From positions 1 to 64,000 of the forward strand of contig JAFYRB010000065.1 of NCBI GenBank assembly GCA_017559615.1: a stretch of DNA of 64,000 nucleotides. Reading direction: 5' to 3'. Positions 25,759-35,858 of the stretch are shown piece after piece. Under the pieces are notes generated by a model. That model was not told where the DNA came from, ran no database searches, and saw only the letters and a program-made list of their open reading frames with translations. Every line of letters starts with the position of its first letter. The first letter of the stretch is position 1. This stretch comes from Alistipes sp. (lineage in GTDB: Bacteria; Bacteroidota; Bacteroidia; Bacteroidales; Rikenellaceae). A program made the position numbers and the translations under genes.

Positions 25759-26613
25759 TTATTCGTTGTATGTTATCACCTCTTCGAGTCGCTCCTGCCA
25801 CGTTTTGAGCGTTACGACATTAGTAGTCGCTATACGGCTCTTGTCGAGTACAGAGTAGTGGGGACGCTGTGCCTTGCTGGGCCAGTCGCTGCTCTTGCAC
25901 GGCGTGATATTGGTATCCATCTTCGCCTTATGAAGTATCTCGCGTGCAAAGTCATACCACGTACACTCTCCCAAGTCGCTATAATGATATATGCCCGACA
26001 TTCTGCGCCACGCGCCACTCTCGATAATTGCAACTATCGCCTCGGCAAGTCCAAGTGCCGATGTCGGTGTTCCTCGCTGGTCATCCACAACCCTCAATTC
26101 TATGCCCTCTTTTGCACGCGCAAGGATGGTGTTTAGGAAGTTCTTGCCCCACGGAGCATAGAGCCACGAGGTGCGTAGTACGATAGCCTCGGGGGCCTTC
26201 ATCGCCTCGCGCTCACCCTCGGCCTTCGTTCTACCGTAGATGTTTATAGGTGCTGGGGTGTCACTCTCAAGGTAGGGTGTCGTGCGCTCCACATCCCCGC
26301 CAAACACAAAGTCCGTAGAGATGTGTATAAGCTTTATGTCTCGCTTGGAGCAGATAGTGGCGATGTTACGCACACCATCCCTATTTACCGACATAGCCTC
26401 CTCGGCGTTATCCTCCGCAGCCTCTACATTTGTGTAGGCTGCGCAGTTAACAACGATATCCGCACCCTTCAAACCCTCTGATAGCGACTCCACCGAGCAT
26501 ATATCCATCTGCTCCAGAGAGGTTATATGGTAACTATTTTCGGATGCTTTGCCGAGTCGCTCTATCGCCGTAGCGAGTTGTCCTCCGCCACCCGTAACGA
26601 CAACCTTAAGCAT
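25759..26613 (-). CDS. rfbD: dTDP-4-dehydrorhamnose reductase
   Basis: 284-aa NADPH-dependent SDR enzyme, final step of dTDP-L-rhamnose synthesis. GGGGQLATAI near 7-16 binds the cofactor, VNCAAYTNVEAAE near 55-67 and STDFVFGG near 99-106 are family blocks, and YGRTKAEGE near 126-134 holds Tyr-x3-Lys. The start overlaps the end of rfbC by 8 nt, showing translational coupling within the operon. Confidence 0.95.
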   Translation of the reverse strand: MLKVVVTGGGGQLATAIERLGKASENSYHITSLEQMDICSVESLSEGLKGADIVVNCAAYTNVEAAEDNAEEAMSVNRDGVRNIATICSKRDIKLIHISTDFVFGGDVERTTPYLESDTPAPINIYGRTKAEGEREAMKAPEAIVLRTSWLYAPWGKNFLNTILARAKEGIELRVVDDQRGTPTSALGLAEAIVAIIESGAWRRMSGIYHYSDLGECTWYDFAREILHKAKMDTNITPCKSSDWPSKAQRPHYSVLDKSRIATTNVVTLKTWQERLEEVITYNE

Positions 26614-27175
26614 AGTAATCTACGTTTATGTCAAAGAGTCTGTCGCACTCCGCAAGTGGTTTGTTTGCTGCATCCTTCGTAGATATGATAGGCTCACTAA
26701 CGCCCCACGCAATGTCGAGTTGAGAGTCATTCCAGATGATTGCACCCTCGGCATCGGGAGCATAGTAGTTGTCGCAAAGATACTCCACCTTCGCATCGCC
26801 CCTACGAACCACAAAGCCGTGTGCGAAGCCACGTGGGATGAACAACTGACGGCGGTTCTCGGCGCTCAATGTTACTGCCACGTACTTGCCAAATGTCGCA
26901 GAGCCACGGCGTATGTCAACAGCGATGTCTATAATCTCGCCCTGTGTCACACGTACGAGTTTCGACTGCGCGTGTGGAGGTAGCTGAAAGTGCAGACCAC
27001 GTACCACGCCCTCCTTCGAGAGCGACTCATTCTGCTGCACAAACTTCACCCTCTTGCCCGTTGCCTCCTCGAACTTTCGCTCGTTGAACACCTCATAGAA
27101 GTATCCACGCTCATCCTCAAAGAGTTGCGGCTCGATGATTACAACATCCTCTATCTCGGTCTTTATAACCCTCAT
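26606..27175 (-). CDS. rfbC: dTDP-4-dehydrorhamnose 3,5-epimerase
   Basis: 189-aa cupin-fold epimerase, third step of dTDP-L-rhamnose synthesis. [17 protein letters not shown] near 61-77 carries the catalytic His, and [10 protein letters not shown] near 118-127 and [10 protein letters not shown] near 134-143 are family motifs. The frame opens upstream at a GTG (27265) inside rfbA. ATG 27175 is chosen because it overlaps the rfbA stop as ATGA and gives the normal N-terminus MRVIKTEI. Confidence 0.95.
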   Translation of the reverse strand: MRVIKTEIEDVVIIEPQLFEDERGYFYEVFNERKFEEATGKRVKFVQQNESLSKEGVVRGLHFQLPPHAQSKLVRVTQGEIIDIAVDIRRGSATFGKYVAVTLSAENRRQLFIPRGFAHGFVVRRGDAKVEYLCDNYYAPDAEGAIIWNDSQLDIAWGVSEPIISTKDAANKPLAECDRLFDINVDYYA

Positions 27176-28038
27176 AACTTCAATAAGTATTGGCCATACT
27201 GATTGCCACGCATAGGCTCCGCAAGGGCGTGTAACTGCTCCTTGCTTATCCAGCCATTGCGCCACGCAATCTCCTCCAGACAGGCAATCTTCTGTCCCTG
27301 ACGCTTCTCAATAACCTCCACAAATATAGATGCCTCGGCCAGCGAGTCGTGAGTTCCCGTATCGAGCCACGCATATCCTCTATCGAGAATCTCAACACAT
27401 AGCTCGCCGCGCTCCAAGTATCGCTGGTTGACTGTCGTAATCTCCAACTCGCCACGTGCCGAAGGTGTTACGCCTGCAGCAATGTCGAGTACCGACTGAG
27501 GGTAGAAGTATAGTCCCGTAACGGCATAATCCGAGCGAGGGTTCTGTGGTTTCTCCTCGATGGAGAGAGCATTGCCCCTCTGGTCGAACTCCACAACGCC
27601 ATAACGCTGTGGGTTATCCACGCGGTAGCCAAAGACTGTAGCCACGCCCTGCTCTTCGACACGCTGTGCCGCACGCTTCAGAGTCTCCTCGAAGCCAGCA
27701 CCGTGGAAGATGTTATCGCCCAAGACCAAGCATACGTTATCCTCGCCCACAAAGTCACGACCTATGATAAATGCCTCGGCAAGACCATTAGGTTGTGGCT
27801 GCGTGGCATACTCGAAGTGCATACCCATATCCTCGCCACTGCCCAAGAGTCGCTCGAAGGATGCTATGTCCTGTGGTGTAGAGATGATAAGCACCTCGCG
27901 AATTCCCGCCATCATAAGCACCGAGATGGGGTAGTAGACCATCGGCTTATCGAAGATCGGAAGTAGCTGCTTGCTGATGCCCTTGGTGATGGGGTAGAGG
28001 CGTGTGCCGCTGCCACCAGCTAATACTATACCCTTCAT
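27172..28038 (-). CDS. rfbA: Glucose-1-phosphate thymidylyltransferase
   Basis: 288-aa nucleotidyltransferase making dTDP-glucose, the first step toward dTDP-L-rhamnose for surface polysaccharide. GGSGTRLYP near 8-16 is the nucleotide-binding loop; [18 protein letters not shown] near 160-177 is characteristic. A frame 15 codons longer exists, but MKGIVLAGG is the standard start. First gene of the rfbACDB operon, 60 nt after purC with a hairpin between them. Confidence 0.96.
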   Translation of the reverse strand: MKGIVLAGGSGTRLYPITKGISKQLLPIFDKPMVYYPISVLMMAGIREVLIISTPQDIASFERLLGSGEDMGMHFEYATQPQPNGLAEAFIIGRDFVGEDNVCLVLGDNIFHGAGFEETLKRAAQRVEEQGVATVFGYRVDNPQRYGVVEFDQRGNALSIEEKPQNPRSDYAVTGLYFYPQSVLDIAAGVTPSARGELEITTVNQRYLERGELCVEILDRGYAWLDTGTHDSLAEASIFVEVIEKRQGQKIACLEEIAWRNGWISKEQLHALAEPMRGNQYGQYLLKL

Positions 28039-28058
28039 AGTTGTAAAGGTTTTAAAGA

Positions 28059-28085
28059 GAGTGGCCGTGGTAATAGCGACCACTC
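28059..28085 (-). terminator. Hairpin between purC and rfbA
   Basis: A 9-bp stem (one G-U pair) of 28085-28077 with 28067-28059 on the minus strand, followed by TCTCTTTAAAA. The weak T tract suggests partial termination of purC before the rhamnose operon. Confidence 0.45.
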
Positions 28086-28098
28086 CCTGGATTTTGAT

Positions 28099-29043
28099 TT
28101 ATAGAGTCTTGAGGTACTCTGATACGTTACGCTCGATACGAGCCTCTACGTCATCAGCCTCGCCACGTACGAACTTCTCGCCTGTAACAGCCTCGTAAAG
28201 CTCAATGTAGCGCTCTGTGATACCTGCAACAACCTCAGGAGTCATATCTGGCACCTGCTGTCCCTCCTGGCCCTGGAAGCCATTCTCCATCAACCACTCG
28301 CGTACGAACTCCTTCGAGAGCTGCTTCTGCTTCTCGCCACGTGCAAGACGCTCTTCGTAACCCTCCTTGTAGAAGTAGCGTGATGAGTCTGGGGTGTGAA
28401 TCTCATCCATAAGGTAGATAACACCATTCTTCTTACCGAACTCATACTTCGTATCAACAAGGATAAGGCCCATCTTCTCGGCAATCTCCGTACCGCGCTG
28501 GAAGATAGCACGTGTGTATGCCTCGAGCTGCTCATACACCTCACGAGATACGAGGCCCTGTGCGATAATCTCCTCCTTTGAGATATCCTCGTCGTGGCCC
28601 TCGTCAGCCTTTGTTGTAGGGGTGATGATTGGCTCTGGGAACTTCTGGTTCTCGACCATACCCTCTGGCATCTCCACACCGCAGATAGTGCGCTTGCCAG
28701 CCTTATACTCTCTCCACGCGTGACCAGAGAGGTAGCCACGGATAACCATCTCAACCTTGTATGGCTCGCAACGGTGACCTACGGTAACCATAGGATCTGG
28801 CACACCAATCTTCCAGTTAGGAAGGATGTCGGTTGTAGCATCAAGGAACTTCGCAGCAATCTGGTTCAACACCTGGCCCTTGAAAGGAATGCCCTTTGGA
28901 AGTACAACGTCGAAAGCCGAGATACGGTCCGAAACAACCATTACAAGATATTCGTCGTTGATGTTATACACGTCGCGTACCTTACCTACGTAGTGGCCCT
29001 TCTGGCCCTCGAACTGGAAATCGTTCTTAACAATAGCGTTCAT
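28099..29043 (-). CDS. purC: SAICAR synthetase
   Basis: 314-aa phosphoribosylaminoimidazole-succinocarboxamide synthase, the ATP-dependent step joining aspartate to CAIR in purine synthesis. [11 protein letters not shown] near 21-31 is the ATP-binding start, [19 protein letters not shown] covers the 38-56 block, and [13 protein letters not shown] near 218-230 is the substrate loop. The longer Bacteroidota/eukaryote-like form has an extended C-terminus. It follows the lipoprotein gene by 43 nt and ends a long minus-strand series. Confidence 0.96.
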   Translation of the reverse strand: MNAIVKNDFQFEGQKGHYVGKVRDVYNINDEYLVMVVSDRISAFDVVLPKGIPFKGQVLNQIAAKFLDATTDILPNWKIGVPDPMVTVGHRCEPYKVEMVIRGYLSGHAWREYKAGKRTICGVEMPEGMVENQKFPEPIITPTTKADEGHDEDISKEEIIAQGLVSREVYEQLEAYTRAIFQRGTEIAEKMGLILVDTKYEFGKKNGVIYLMDEIHTPDSSRYFYKEGYEERLARGEKQKQLSKEFVREWLMENGFQGQEGQQVPDMTPEVVAGITERYIELYEAVTGEKFVRGEADDVEARIERNVSEYLKTL

Positions 29044-29086
29044 TGTAAATATGTTTTATGTTTCTAAATATGGTTTCTAAATTGGG

Positions 29087-30562
29087 TTATAGGAATCGCG
29101 CACGGTTTGTGGTGCGTGTGGCGGATTGTGCTGGGGTAAAGTCCTCGGGAAGCTCCGCACGACTATATACCGAGATATCATCACTATCCGCAGTATTTAC
29201 CCAGGTCATTGTCTCGTTGCCAAGTGTCACGTTGTAGGATGCTCCCCACGCTACGCCATCGGTATACGTGCCAGAGATAACGCCGTTCTCAATCACTGCG
29301 GTGCTATAGTAGCGCTGCCACTCGCGGCTCTCGATTCTCTGCCATAGGGTTACGATGCCATCCTCGGTGATAGAGAGATATACATCGAACGAAGGCTCTG
29401 CGCCACGCCACTGCGTAAGGTGCCACGTACCTGCGATATTAGACGTATCGCTACCGCCACCAACGGGAGGTGTTGGAGGTGTTGAGATAGGTACCTCAAT
29501 CTCGGCAATATCCGAGACGAAGATATCGCTATCTGCACCTGCATAGATTATTGCCTGAACCTCAAAGCTCTTACCCTCACAATCATTTCCAAGCGGAAGT
29601 GTGGCATTTATAGCTCCATACTTTGCGCCAACCTCAACCACGCTCCACTCCGTAGTACCCTTCTCACGATAGCGGAACTGATATCGGGTAGAGTATGGCG
29701 AGTTGTAGTATACCGAAGGTACACCGTCGTAGAATATCTCGATATTCTCTACCTTTGCCTCTATCATATGGGCATTGATGCTGAGTGTTGGCATAGGAAT
29801 GTTGACACTAACCTCTGCTGCAATGGTGCTGAAGGTATACTCGTCGCTTCGCAAAGGTGCGTAGTTGCTATTTTCGGGAAAGAGCGTAACACGAAGTTTG
29901 TAGTCGCTACTCTCCTTGAGGTAATCCTTACCCTCGAATGGAAGTTCCACGCTCATAGTACCACTCTCAATCATCGAGCCGTAGAATTCGTGTGATAACC
30001 ACCCCTCGGTGCTGGCTGGCGAATACTCAACCTTAATAATGCTAATCTGCTCTGTCGCTCCATCCACCAAGTATGCAATGTCGGAGAGGTTTACAGTTGC
30101 CATAAGGCCCTTCGCCTCGACCTCCACAGAGTAGTTTACCTCCGTAGTTGGGGCGTGCTTCTGGGTGGTAAAGGTAAATGCCTCGCTTCGCTCTGTGCCA
30201 TACTCGCCACCATCTACAACGATATTAGCAACGTACTTTGTTTCAGCCGTTAGGTTCTCAATCGTAAATATGAGGTTGCCATCCTTCGCCTCGTAGTTGT
30301 AGATACGAAAAGGCGTAGAATCCTCCGCGCCAAGTTCATCGTGGTAGATGTACTCCAAATATACTTTGGCCTCGTCGTACTTCTCGCCGTCGATAGTCAT
30401 ATATGGCTCCTCGGTGGTGATTGTCGCGCTATTCTCGGTGGTCTCGGTAGTCGTCTCACCAAAGTAGAATGAGACGTCCTTCTTGGTCTCGGGGATGATT
30501 ACAGGCTCACACGCCGCAAGCATCACAACGGCAGATAATAATATATATATGTATCTCTTCAT
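29087..30562 (-). CDS. Lipoprotein with Fn3-like repeats and a lipocalin-like end
   Basis: 491 aa, lipobox LAAC with Cys18, so surface or periplasmic lipoprotein. At least three beta-sandwich, fibronectin-III-like units can be outlined (about 27-135, 137-250, 255-365). A Pro/Gly linker follows (STPPTPPVGGGSD near 366-378). A C-terminal domain beginning IAGTWHLTQWRG (about 382-470) looks like the small lipocalin-like domains of Bacteroidota lipoproteins. The last residues are unusually basic (RTTNRARFL). It lies 19 nt downstream of the subtilase gene and is probably co-expressed with it. Specific function unknown. Confidence 0.7.
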   Translation of the reverse strand: MKRYIYILLSAVVMLAACEPVIIPETKKDVSFYFGETTTETTENSATITTEEPYMTIDGEKYDEAKVYLEYIYHDELGAEDSTPFRIYNYEAKDGNLIFTIENLTAETKYVANIVVDGGEYGTERSEAFTFTTQKHAPTTEVNYSVEVEAKGLMATVNLSDIAYLVDGATEQISIIKVEYSPASTEGWLSHEFYGSMIESGTMSVELPFEGKDYLKESSDYKLRVTLFPENSNYAPLRSDEYTFSTIAAEVSVNIPMPTLSINAHMIEAKVENIEIFYDGVPSVYYNSPYSTRYQFRYREKGTTEWSVVEVGAKYGAINATLPLGNDCEGKSFEVQAIIYAGADSDIFVSDIAEIEVPISTPPTPPVGGGSDTSNIAGTWHLTQWRGAEPSFDVYLSITEDGIVTLWQRIESREWQRYYSTAVIENGVISGTYTDGVAWGASYNVTLGNETMTWVNTADSDDISVYSRAELPEDFTPAQSATRTTNRARFL

Positions 30563-30581
30563 AACTTTGCGTTTTTAAGGG

Positions 30582-32453
30582 TTACAACCATCCGCCGTTT
30601 GCAGCCACAGTGCCACGTACAACAACCTCAATCTCACGCTCGATAGCCATACCACCCATCAAGTTACCGCCACCAACGAGTGTGTCACCCGCGATAGCCT
30701 TTACCTTGATACGTCCAATACCCGCCTTTGTGCAGCAGATAGTCAACATACCATCCTTGAGTTTAGGGGTTGTGATGCCCAACGAACTTATAACATCGTT
30801 GTTAATCTCCACACCTATGTATGTGATGTCCTTTGCGCCGTCACCAAAGTATGTGTCGAGCGAGATGCTCTTCTCCTGGCCAGCACGGAGGTATAGACAA
30901 GGTGTGCTATCCAACTGCATAAGCAGAAGGTGTGCGTCGATATATCCCGTACCCATCTTATACTTATACTTGTCACACGAGAATGTAGGGTATGTACCTG
31001 TTTTGTAGTCGTAGTAGTCGCGTGTGCCGGTCATATAGGGGTTGATGTCGTGAACAGAGGTTACAATGATATTGCGATACTCCTCGGCGGTAAAGTGATA
31101 GCCCTGCTTTAGCGCATACGATAGTCCGAGAGCCGCACATCCTGTAACGTGTGGCGTAGCCATTGAGGTACCTTGCATATACTCATAACCATCGCCATAG
31201 GCATACTCCACCGAAGTTGATGATATGGCCATAATAGTTCCATAGGTAGAGTCACCACCTGGAGCGCAGAGGTTTGTGCCAGGGCCGTAGTTGGTATAGA
31301 ACGCAGGGGTGAAATTTGGTGCGATAGCCGCCACGCAGAGGGTGTTGTTGTATGCACCAGGGTAGTTGGCACAATCTGCAGAGTCGTTACCCGCTGCGAA
31401 AATCATAAGACCGCCATCCATAACGCCCTCCAAGCCACCTTTGGCCTTGAAGTAGTCGATAGCCTCCTGAACAACGCCGCAATAAAGCACGTACTCATCA
31501 TCGCTGTAATAGTCGCCCGTATTATAACCCCACGAGTTATTGGCAATCGCCGCACCATTATCGGCAGCATAGCGAATACCCTTGGCAATCTGGTGTGAGT
31601 AGCAACCATCCTTATTCTCGAAAATCTGGATAGACATAAGACGCACGCCATCGCCATTTCCCGTACCTCCAGCGATACCGCAACCCGCAAAGTTGTTGTT
31701 GTTCACTGCCGAGATAGTACCTGCCACGTGCGTGCCGTGAGCATCGGCCGTAACATCGCCGCAGTCACGAACGCAGTTCCAGCCGTGGATATCATCCACA
31801 TAGCCATTACCATCGTCATCAACACCCGTAAGGCCACTCTTCTCCGCCTCGTTCACCCACATATTATCCTTCAAGTCGGGATGCTCAACCATAATACCTC
31901 CGTCAACGACGGCCACCACCACGCGGTTATCTCCCGTGGTGTACTTCCAGGCATTGAAGAGGTTGATATCTGCACCCGCCTTCGAATCTTCCGATAGCGA
32001 GCCATCGTTCTGATAGTGCCACTGCCAAGGAAGCTCAGGGTCGTTGAAAGGATACTCCACGGAGCGTGTAGCCTCGGGACGCGATGCCGCAACTCCCGAA
32101 CTCATAACCCTCTCACGCTTGATGAACGAGCTATACTCCACAACCTCCACACCCTCCATCTTTGCGATGCTCTCGGCCATAGCCTCAAGGTTGCTGCCCT
32201 CCGCAAGGTGAATCGTAACCCAGCGGTCGAGGTCGCTGCCGTTGCGAGGAAACATAGGCTCTATAGTAGCCCCCTCAATCTCAAGGATGCGCTCTGCGTC
32301 ATCGACCTTCACCAAGAGGATATCTCGCACAGCACCCTCCGCGTTACCGATAATCTTCGCCGCAGAGTCTGTTGCCACAGTGTTGTTTACATCCTCACGA
32401 ACGCACGATACAAAGAGTAGAACTCCAAATGTTAATGTCAATAGTCGTTTCAT
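30582..32453 (-). CDS. Subtilisin-like S8 serine protease, lipoprotein
   Basis: 623 aa with lipobox FVSC (Cys17), so lipid-anchored outside the cytoplasm. A propeptide-like region of about 40-115 precedes the catalytic domain. The catalytic triad is complete: Asp184 in VAVVDGGIMVEHPDL, His239 in DAHGTHVAGT and Ser430 in GTSMATPHVTG, with the oxyanion Asn in FAAGNDS near 352-358. A calcium-like DDDGNGYVDD loop lies at 212-221. The last 110 residues form a small beta domain. It probably degrades peptides or host proteins at the cell surface. The gene lies 11 nt after galM and is followed by the Fn3-like lipoprotein. Confidence 0.93.
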   Translation of the reverse strand: MKRLLTLTFGVLLFVSCVREDVNNTVATDSAAKIIGNAEGAVRDILLVKVDDAERILEIEGATIEPMFPRNGSDLDRWVTIHLAEGSNLEAMAESIAKMEGVEVVEYSSFIKRERVMSSGVAASRPEATRSVEYPFNDPELPWQWHYQNDGSLSEDSKAGADINLFNAWKYTTGDNRVVVAVVDGGIMVEHPDLKDNMWVNEAEKSGLTGVDDDGNGYVDDIHGWNCVRDCGDVTADAHGTHVAGTISAVNNNNFAGCGIAGGTGNGDGVRLMSIQIFENKDGCYSHQIAKGIRYAADNGAAIANNSWGYNTGDYYSDDEYVLYCGVVQEAIDYFKAKGGLEGVMDGGLMIFAAGNDSADCANYPGAYNNTLCVAAIAPNFTPAFYTNYGPGTNLCAPGGDSTYGTIMAISSTSVEYAYGDGYEYMQGTSMATPHVTGCAALGLSYALKQGYHFTAEEYRNIIVTSVHDINPYMTGTRDYYDYKTGTYPTFSCDKYKYKMGTGYIDAHLLLMQLDSTPCLYLRAGQEKSISLDTYFGDGAKDITYIGVEINNDVISSLGITTPKLKDGMLTICCTKAGIGRIKVKAIAGDTLVGGGNLMGGMAIEREIEVVVRGTVAANGGWL

Positions 32454-32464
32454 AGTCTAATTAT

Positions 32465-33520
32465 TTAGAATGTCCCGAGTTTAAAGACAATCTTATTGCA
32501 ATACAACTCATCGGCCTTAAGCTCGATAGATGGGAACTCTGGGTGGTTCACAGCATCGCTAAAGCCCTGACACTCGATAGCCACACCAGCATAATCTTTG
32601 TAGTATTTGCCCGACTTAGTCTTTGGGCATCCGCCAGCGAGCCAGTTACCGGTGTACATCACAGCTGCAGGCTGCGACGAGAGTACCGTAACCTTGCGTC
32701 CCGACTTCTGGGAGCGCAACTCGCCAACCTCCTGAAGGATGTTCTTCTTCCAGCCATCCACAGCAAAGCAGTGGTCGTAGCCGCGGTAGGTGCGGATGTT
32801 ATTGAACTCCGAGTCAATCTCATCGCCAAAACGTCGCCACGAGGTGAAGTCCAATGCCGTACCCTTAACATCGAGAAGCTTACCCGTAGGAATCTGCACG
32901 GTATCCATCTCCAACACCTGTGAGCAGTTTAGGCGTAGCTCGTGGTCGAGAATCGTAGTATCCGAGCCCTCGCCATCGAGGTTCCAGTAGAGGTGGTTGG
33001 TGAGGTTACATACGGTGTTCTTGTTCGATTTTGCGAGGTATGTAATCTCAAGGTTATCCTCATCGTCGAAGTCGTAGACAGCCTCCACAACCAACTCGCC
33101 AGGGTAGCCCTGCTCCATATCCTCCGAGATGTATGAGAATACCACACGGTTAGTCTCCACGCGGCCCTCCCAATAGCGATTTGCAAAGCCCTTCGAGCCA
33201 CCGTGGAGGTGGTTAGGGCCGTTGTTAACCTCAAGGCGATACTCCACACCATCGATGACCATATGTCCGCGAGCGATACGGCCAGCCACACGACCTACCG
33301 ACTTGCCACTCGCAGCGCCATCGCCAATGTAGCTCAACGGATTCTCATAGCCGAGTGCCACATCGTCGATATTGCCATTGCGGTCAGCAAACTTAACACT
33401 GACGATAGAGGCACCGATGTTGCAAAGCTGCACCTCCGAGCCACGGCTATTGCGCATAGTGTAGAGTATGATACCCTCACCCTCGGGTGTCGAACCCCAA
33501 ATATGTTGTAAAATCTCCAT
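32465..33520 (-). CDS. galM: Aldose 1-epimerase (mutarotase)
   Basis: 351-aa cytosolic mutarotase that equilibrates alpha and beta anomers of galactose or glucose. NHLHGGSKGFANRYW near 83-97 holds a catalytic-site His, and NLTNHLYWNL near 171-180 holds the second. CQGFSDAVNHPEFPS near the C-terminus follows the catalytic Glu. Its ATG overlaps the gltX stop by one base (TAATG), so it is translated from the gltX message. Confidence 0.94.
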   Translation of the reverse strand: MEILQHIWGSTPEGEGIILYTMRNSRGSEVQLCNIGASIVSVKFADRNGNIDDVALGYENPLSYIGDGAASGKSVGRVAGRIARGHMVIDGVEYRLEVNNGPNHLHGGSKGFANRYWEGRVETNRVVFSYISEDMEQGYPGELVVEAVYDFDDEDNLEITYLAKSNKNTVCNLTNHLYWNLDGEGSDTTILDHELRLNCSQVLEMDTVQIPTGKLLDVKGTALDFTSWRRFGDEIDSEFNNIRTYRGYDHCFAVDGWKKNILQEVGELRSQKSGRKVTVLSSQPAAVMYTGNWLAGGCPKTKSGKYYKDYAGVAIECQGFSDAVNHPEFPSIELKADELYCNKIVFKLGTF

Positions 33521-35052
33521 TACTCCAAAGGTTTAAGGTTTGCAATAATAGCGTCGATACGCTTCAAGGTCTCCTCCTTGCCGAGGAACTCCGTAACGTC
33601 GAACATACCAGGGCCCTTACCAGCACCTACCAATGCAAGGCGCAACGTATTCATAACCTGACCAAGGCCAAGCTCCTTCTTCTCAATCCACTCGCGTACC
33701 ACAGCCTCGGTATTCTCCTTCGAGAAGTCGTCGATAGCCTCCAATACGCCACGCAACTCTGCCAACATCTCTGGGTTGCTGCCCTTCCACTGCTTCTTCG
33801 CGAGCTTCTCCTCATACTCCGTTGGTGCTACGAAGAAGAACGATGTCAAGTCCCACATATCCGTAGTGAGTGTCATACGCTCCTTCATAATCTCGGCAGC
33901 CTTACCAGCACGCTCATCCGTAGCCTCGATGCCATTAGCCTTCAAGATAGGCTGCATAAGTGGTGCGAACTCCTCGGCTGTGAGAGTGTGCATATACTGT
34001 GCATTGAACCACTTTGCCTTATCTGGCTGGAAACGTGCGCCGGCCTTCGATACACGGTCAAGTGAGAACGAGTCGATAAGCTCCTGCATTGTGAAAATCT
34101 CCTGCTCGGTACCTGGGTTCCAACCAAGAAGCGACAACATATTGATGAAGGCTCCTGGGAGGTAGCCATCCTCACGGTAGCCACGTGATGTCTCGCCCGT
34201 AGGTGATGTCCAGAAGAGTGGGAATACAGGGAAGCCCATCTTATCGCCATCGCGCTTCGAGAGCTTACCGCTACCCGTAGGCTTTAGCAAAAGTGGAAGG
34301 TGCGCAAACTCTGGCTGCGACTCTGTCCAACCAAAGGCGCGATAGAGCAAGTAGTGCAAAGGCAACGATGGCAACCACTCCTCGCCACGGATAACGTGCG
34401 AAATCTCCATAAGGTGGTCGTCAACGATATTTGCGAGGTGGTATGTTGGAAGTGCATCGGCAGATTTGTAGAGTACCTTATCGTCCAATGTCGAGGTATT
34501 CATCTCCACGTGACCACGAATAAGGTCGTCCATCGCAACAACCTCGTTCTCTGGCATCTTGAAGCGTACTACCCACTGGTCGCCACGTGCTATACGCTCC
34601 TCAACCTCCTCCTTCGAAAGACGGAGTGATGTTGCGAGCTGCTCACGTACCTCGTGGTTATATGCGAAGGTCTTACCCGCAGCCTCCGCCTCGGCACGAA
34701 GCTTATCCAACTCCTCTGGGGTATCGAAGGCGTAGTATGCCCAACCTGCGTCAATAAGCTGCTTGGCATACTGAAGGTAAATCTCCTTACGCTCGCTCTG
34801 GCGATATGGAGCGTGTGGGCCACCATAGCCAACACCCTCGTCAATCTCAATGCCACACCACTTCAACGACTCGATGATATACTCCTCGGCACCAGGCACG
34901 AAGCGCTGTGAATCGGTATCCTCGATACGAAGAATCATCTTACCGCCGTGACGGCGTGCAAAAAGGTAGTTATATAGTGCAGTGCGCACACCACCGATAT
35001 GAAGTGGGCCTGTAGGGCTTGGCGCAAAACGTACTCTTACTTCACGTTTCAT
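33520..35052 (-). CDS. gltX: Glutamyl-tRNA synthetase
   Basis: 510-aa class I synthetase charging tRNA-Glu. The HIGH-type motif is in [12 protein letters not shown] near 10-21, and the KMSKS-type motif is KLSKRDG near 266-272. The anticodon-binding helical domain follows. Length and motif spacing are normal. It sits in the long minus-strand series between the SIMPL gene and galM. Confidence 0.97.
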   Translation of the reverse strand: MKREVRVRFAPSPTGPLHIGGVRTALYNYLFARRHGGKMILRIEDTDSQRFVPGAEEYIIESLKWCGIEIDEGVGYGGPHAPYRQSERKEIYLQYAKQLIDAGWAYYAFDTPEELDKLRAEAEAAGKTFAYNHEVREQLATSLRLSKEEVEERIARGDQWVVRFKMPENEVVAMDDLIRGHVEMNTSTLDDKVLYKSADALPTYHLANIVDDHLMEISHVIRGEEWLPSLPLHYLLYRAFGWTESQPEFAHLPLLLKPTGSGKLSKRDGDKMGFPVFPLFWTSPTGETSRGYREDGYLPGAFINMLSLLGWNPGTEQEIFTMQELIDSFSLDRVSKAGARFQPDKAKWFNAQYMHTLTAEEFAPLMQPILKANGIEATDERAGKAAEIMKERMTLTTDMWDLTSFFFVAPTEYEEKLAKKQWKGSNPEMLAELRGVLEAIDDFSKENTEAVVREWIEKKELGLGQVMNTLRLALVGAGKGPGMFDVTEFLGKEETLKRIDAIIANLKPLE

Positions 35053-35087
35053 ATTATCTCAAAATGTTTTATAGTTCGAAAAAAAAA

Positions 35088-35831
35088 TTATTTTGCTTTG
35101 TGTTTAATCTTATACTCAGCACGTACCGTAACGCGAGCCTTCTTATCGCGTGATGAGAGGTTGAACGAGCCTCCAGCAGAGAACTCCTCATCGCCCGTAG
35201 CAGCGGTAATCTGGAATACACCAGCGCGTGACATAGCGAGGTTGCCAAGCTCGGCATCCGAGTTCTCGGCAATCTTAAGCGCACGCTCACGAGCATCGGC
35301 CGCAGCAGCAGCGATAAGGTCGAGCTTCACGCTCTCGAGGTTCGAGAAGTAGTACTGTGGGTTGTACACATCGATTGCAATGCCCTTTGCAAGAAGCGAA
35401 GGAAGCTCGCGTGCGGCATTCTCCACAGCCTCCACGTTGTTAGACTCGATGCTGAACGACTGCGAGAGGTTATAACCCGCAAAGCGTGAGCCAATGTAGT
35501 TGCCATCCTCGTAAACCGACTCCGAGAGTTTGTAGGTCGAAGGCATTGTGAAGTTGATAGCCTCCACGTCTACGCCCTTGGCAACGAGGAAGCTGATGAC
35601 ATCGTTGCGATTCTGCTCCAACTTACGATAGCCCTCCGCAGCGTCGTAGTTCTCCGTTTCGATGCTACCATTGATGACAATGATGTCGGATGTAAACTCC
35701 GTCTCGCCAAGGCCCGTAACGGCGATAGTGCCTGTCATAGCGCGTGAACGCTGGGTGTATGCAGCAGCCAAAACCATAGCCGAAAGCACTACGGCAGAGG
35801 CTATGATGATATATTTCCAAAGGTTGTTCAT
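35088..35831 (-). CDS. SIMPL-domain (DUF541) membrane-anchored protein
   Basis: 247 aa with one N-terminal membrane helix (about 7-26) and a periplasmic SIMPL/DUF541 domain. Features include ITVTGLGE-like TIAVTGLGETEFTSD near 35-49, a helix with the AEGYRKLEQNRNDVISFL pattern, and AAAADARERALKIAE near 184-198. The family is widespread and poorly understood, linked in some species to periplasmic stress. It lies 27 nt after ychF and 35 nt before gltX. Confidence 0.85.
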   Translation of the reverse strand: MNNLWKYIIIASAVVLSAMVLAAAYTQRSRAMTGTIAVTGLGETEFTSDIIVINGSIETENYDAAEGYRKLEQNRNDVISFLVAKGVDVEAINFTMPSTYKLSESVYEDGNYIGSRFAGYNLSQSFSIESNNVEAVENAARELPSLLAKGIAIDVYNPQYYFSNLESVKLDLIAAAAADARERALKIAENSDAELGNLAMSRAGVFQITAATGDEEFSAGGSFNLSSRDKKARVTVRAEYKIKHKAK

Positions 35832-35858
35832 AGTGTTAAAATTTTAAGTTGTTATAGA

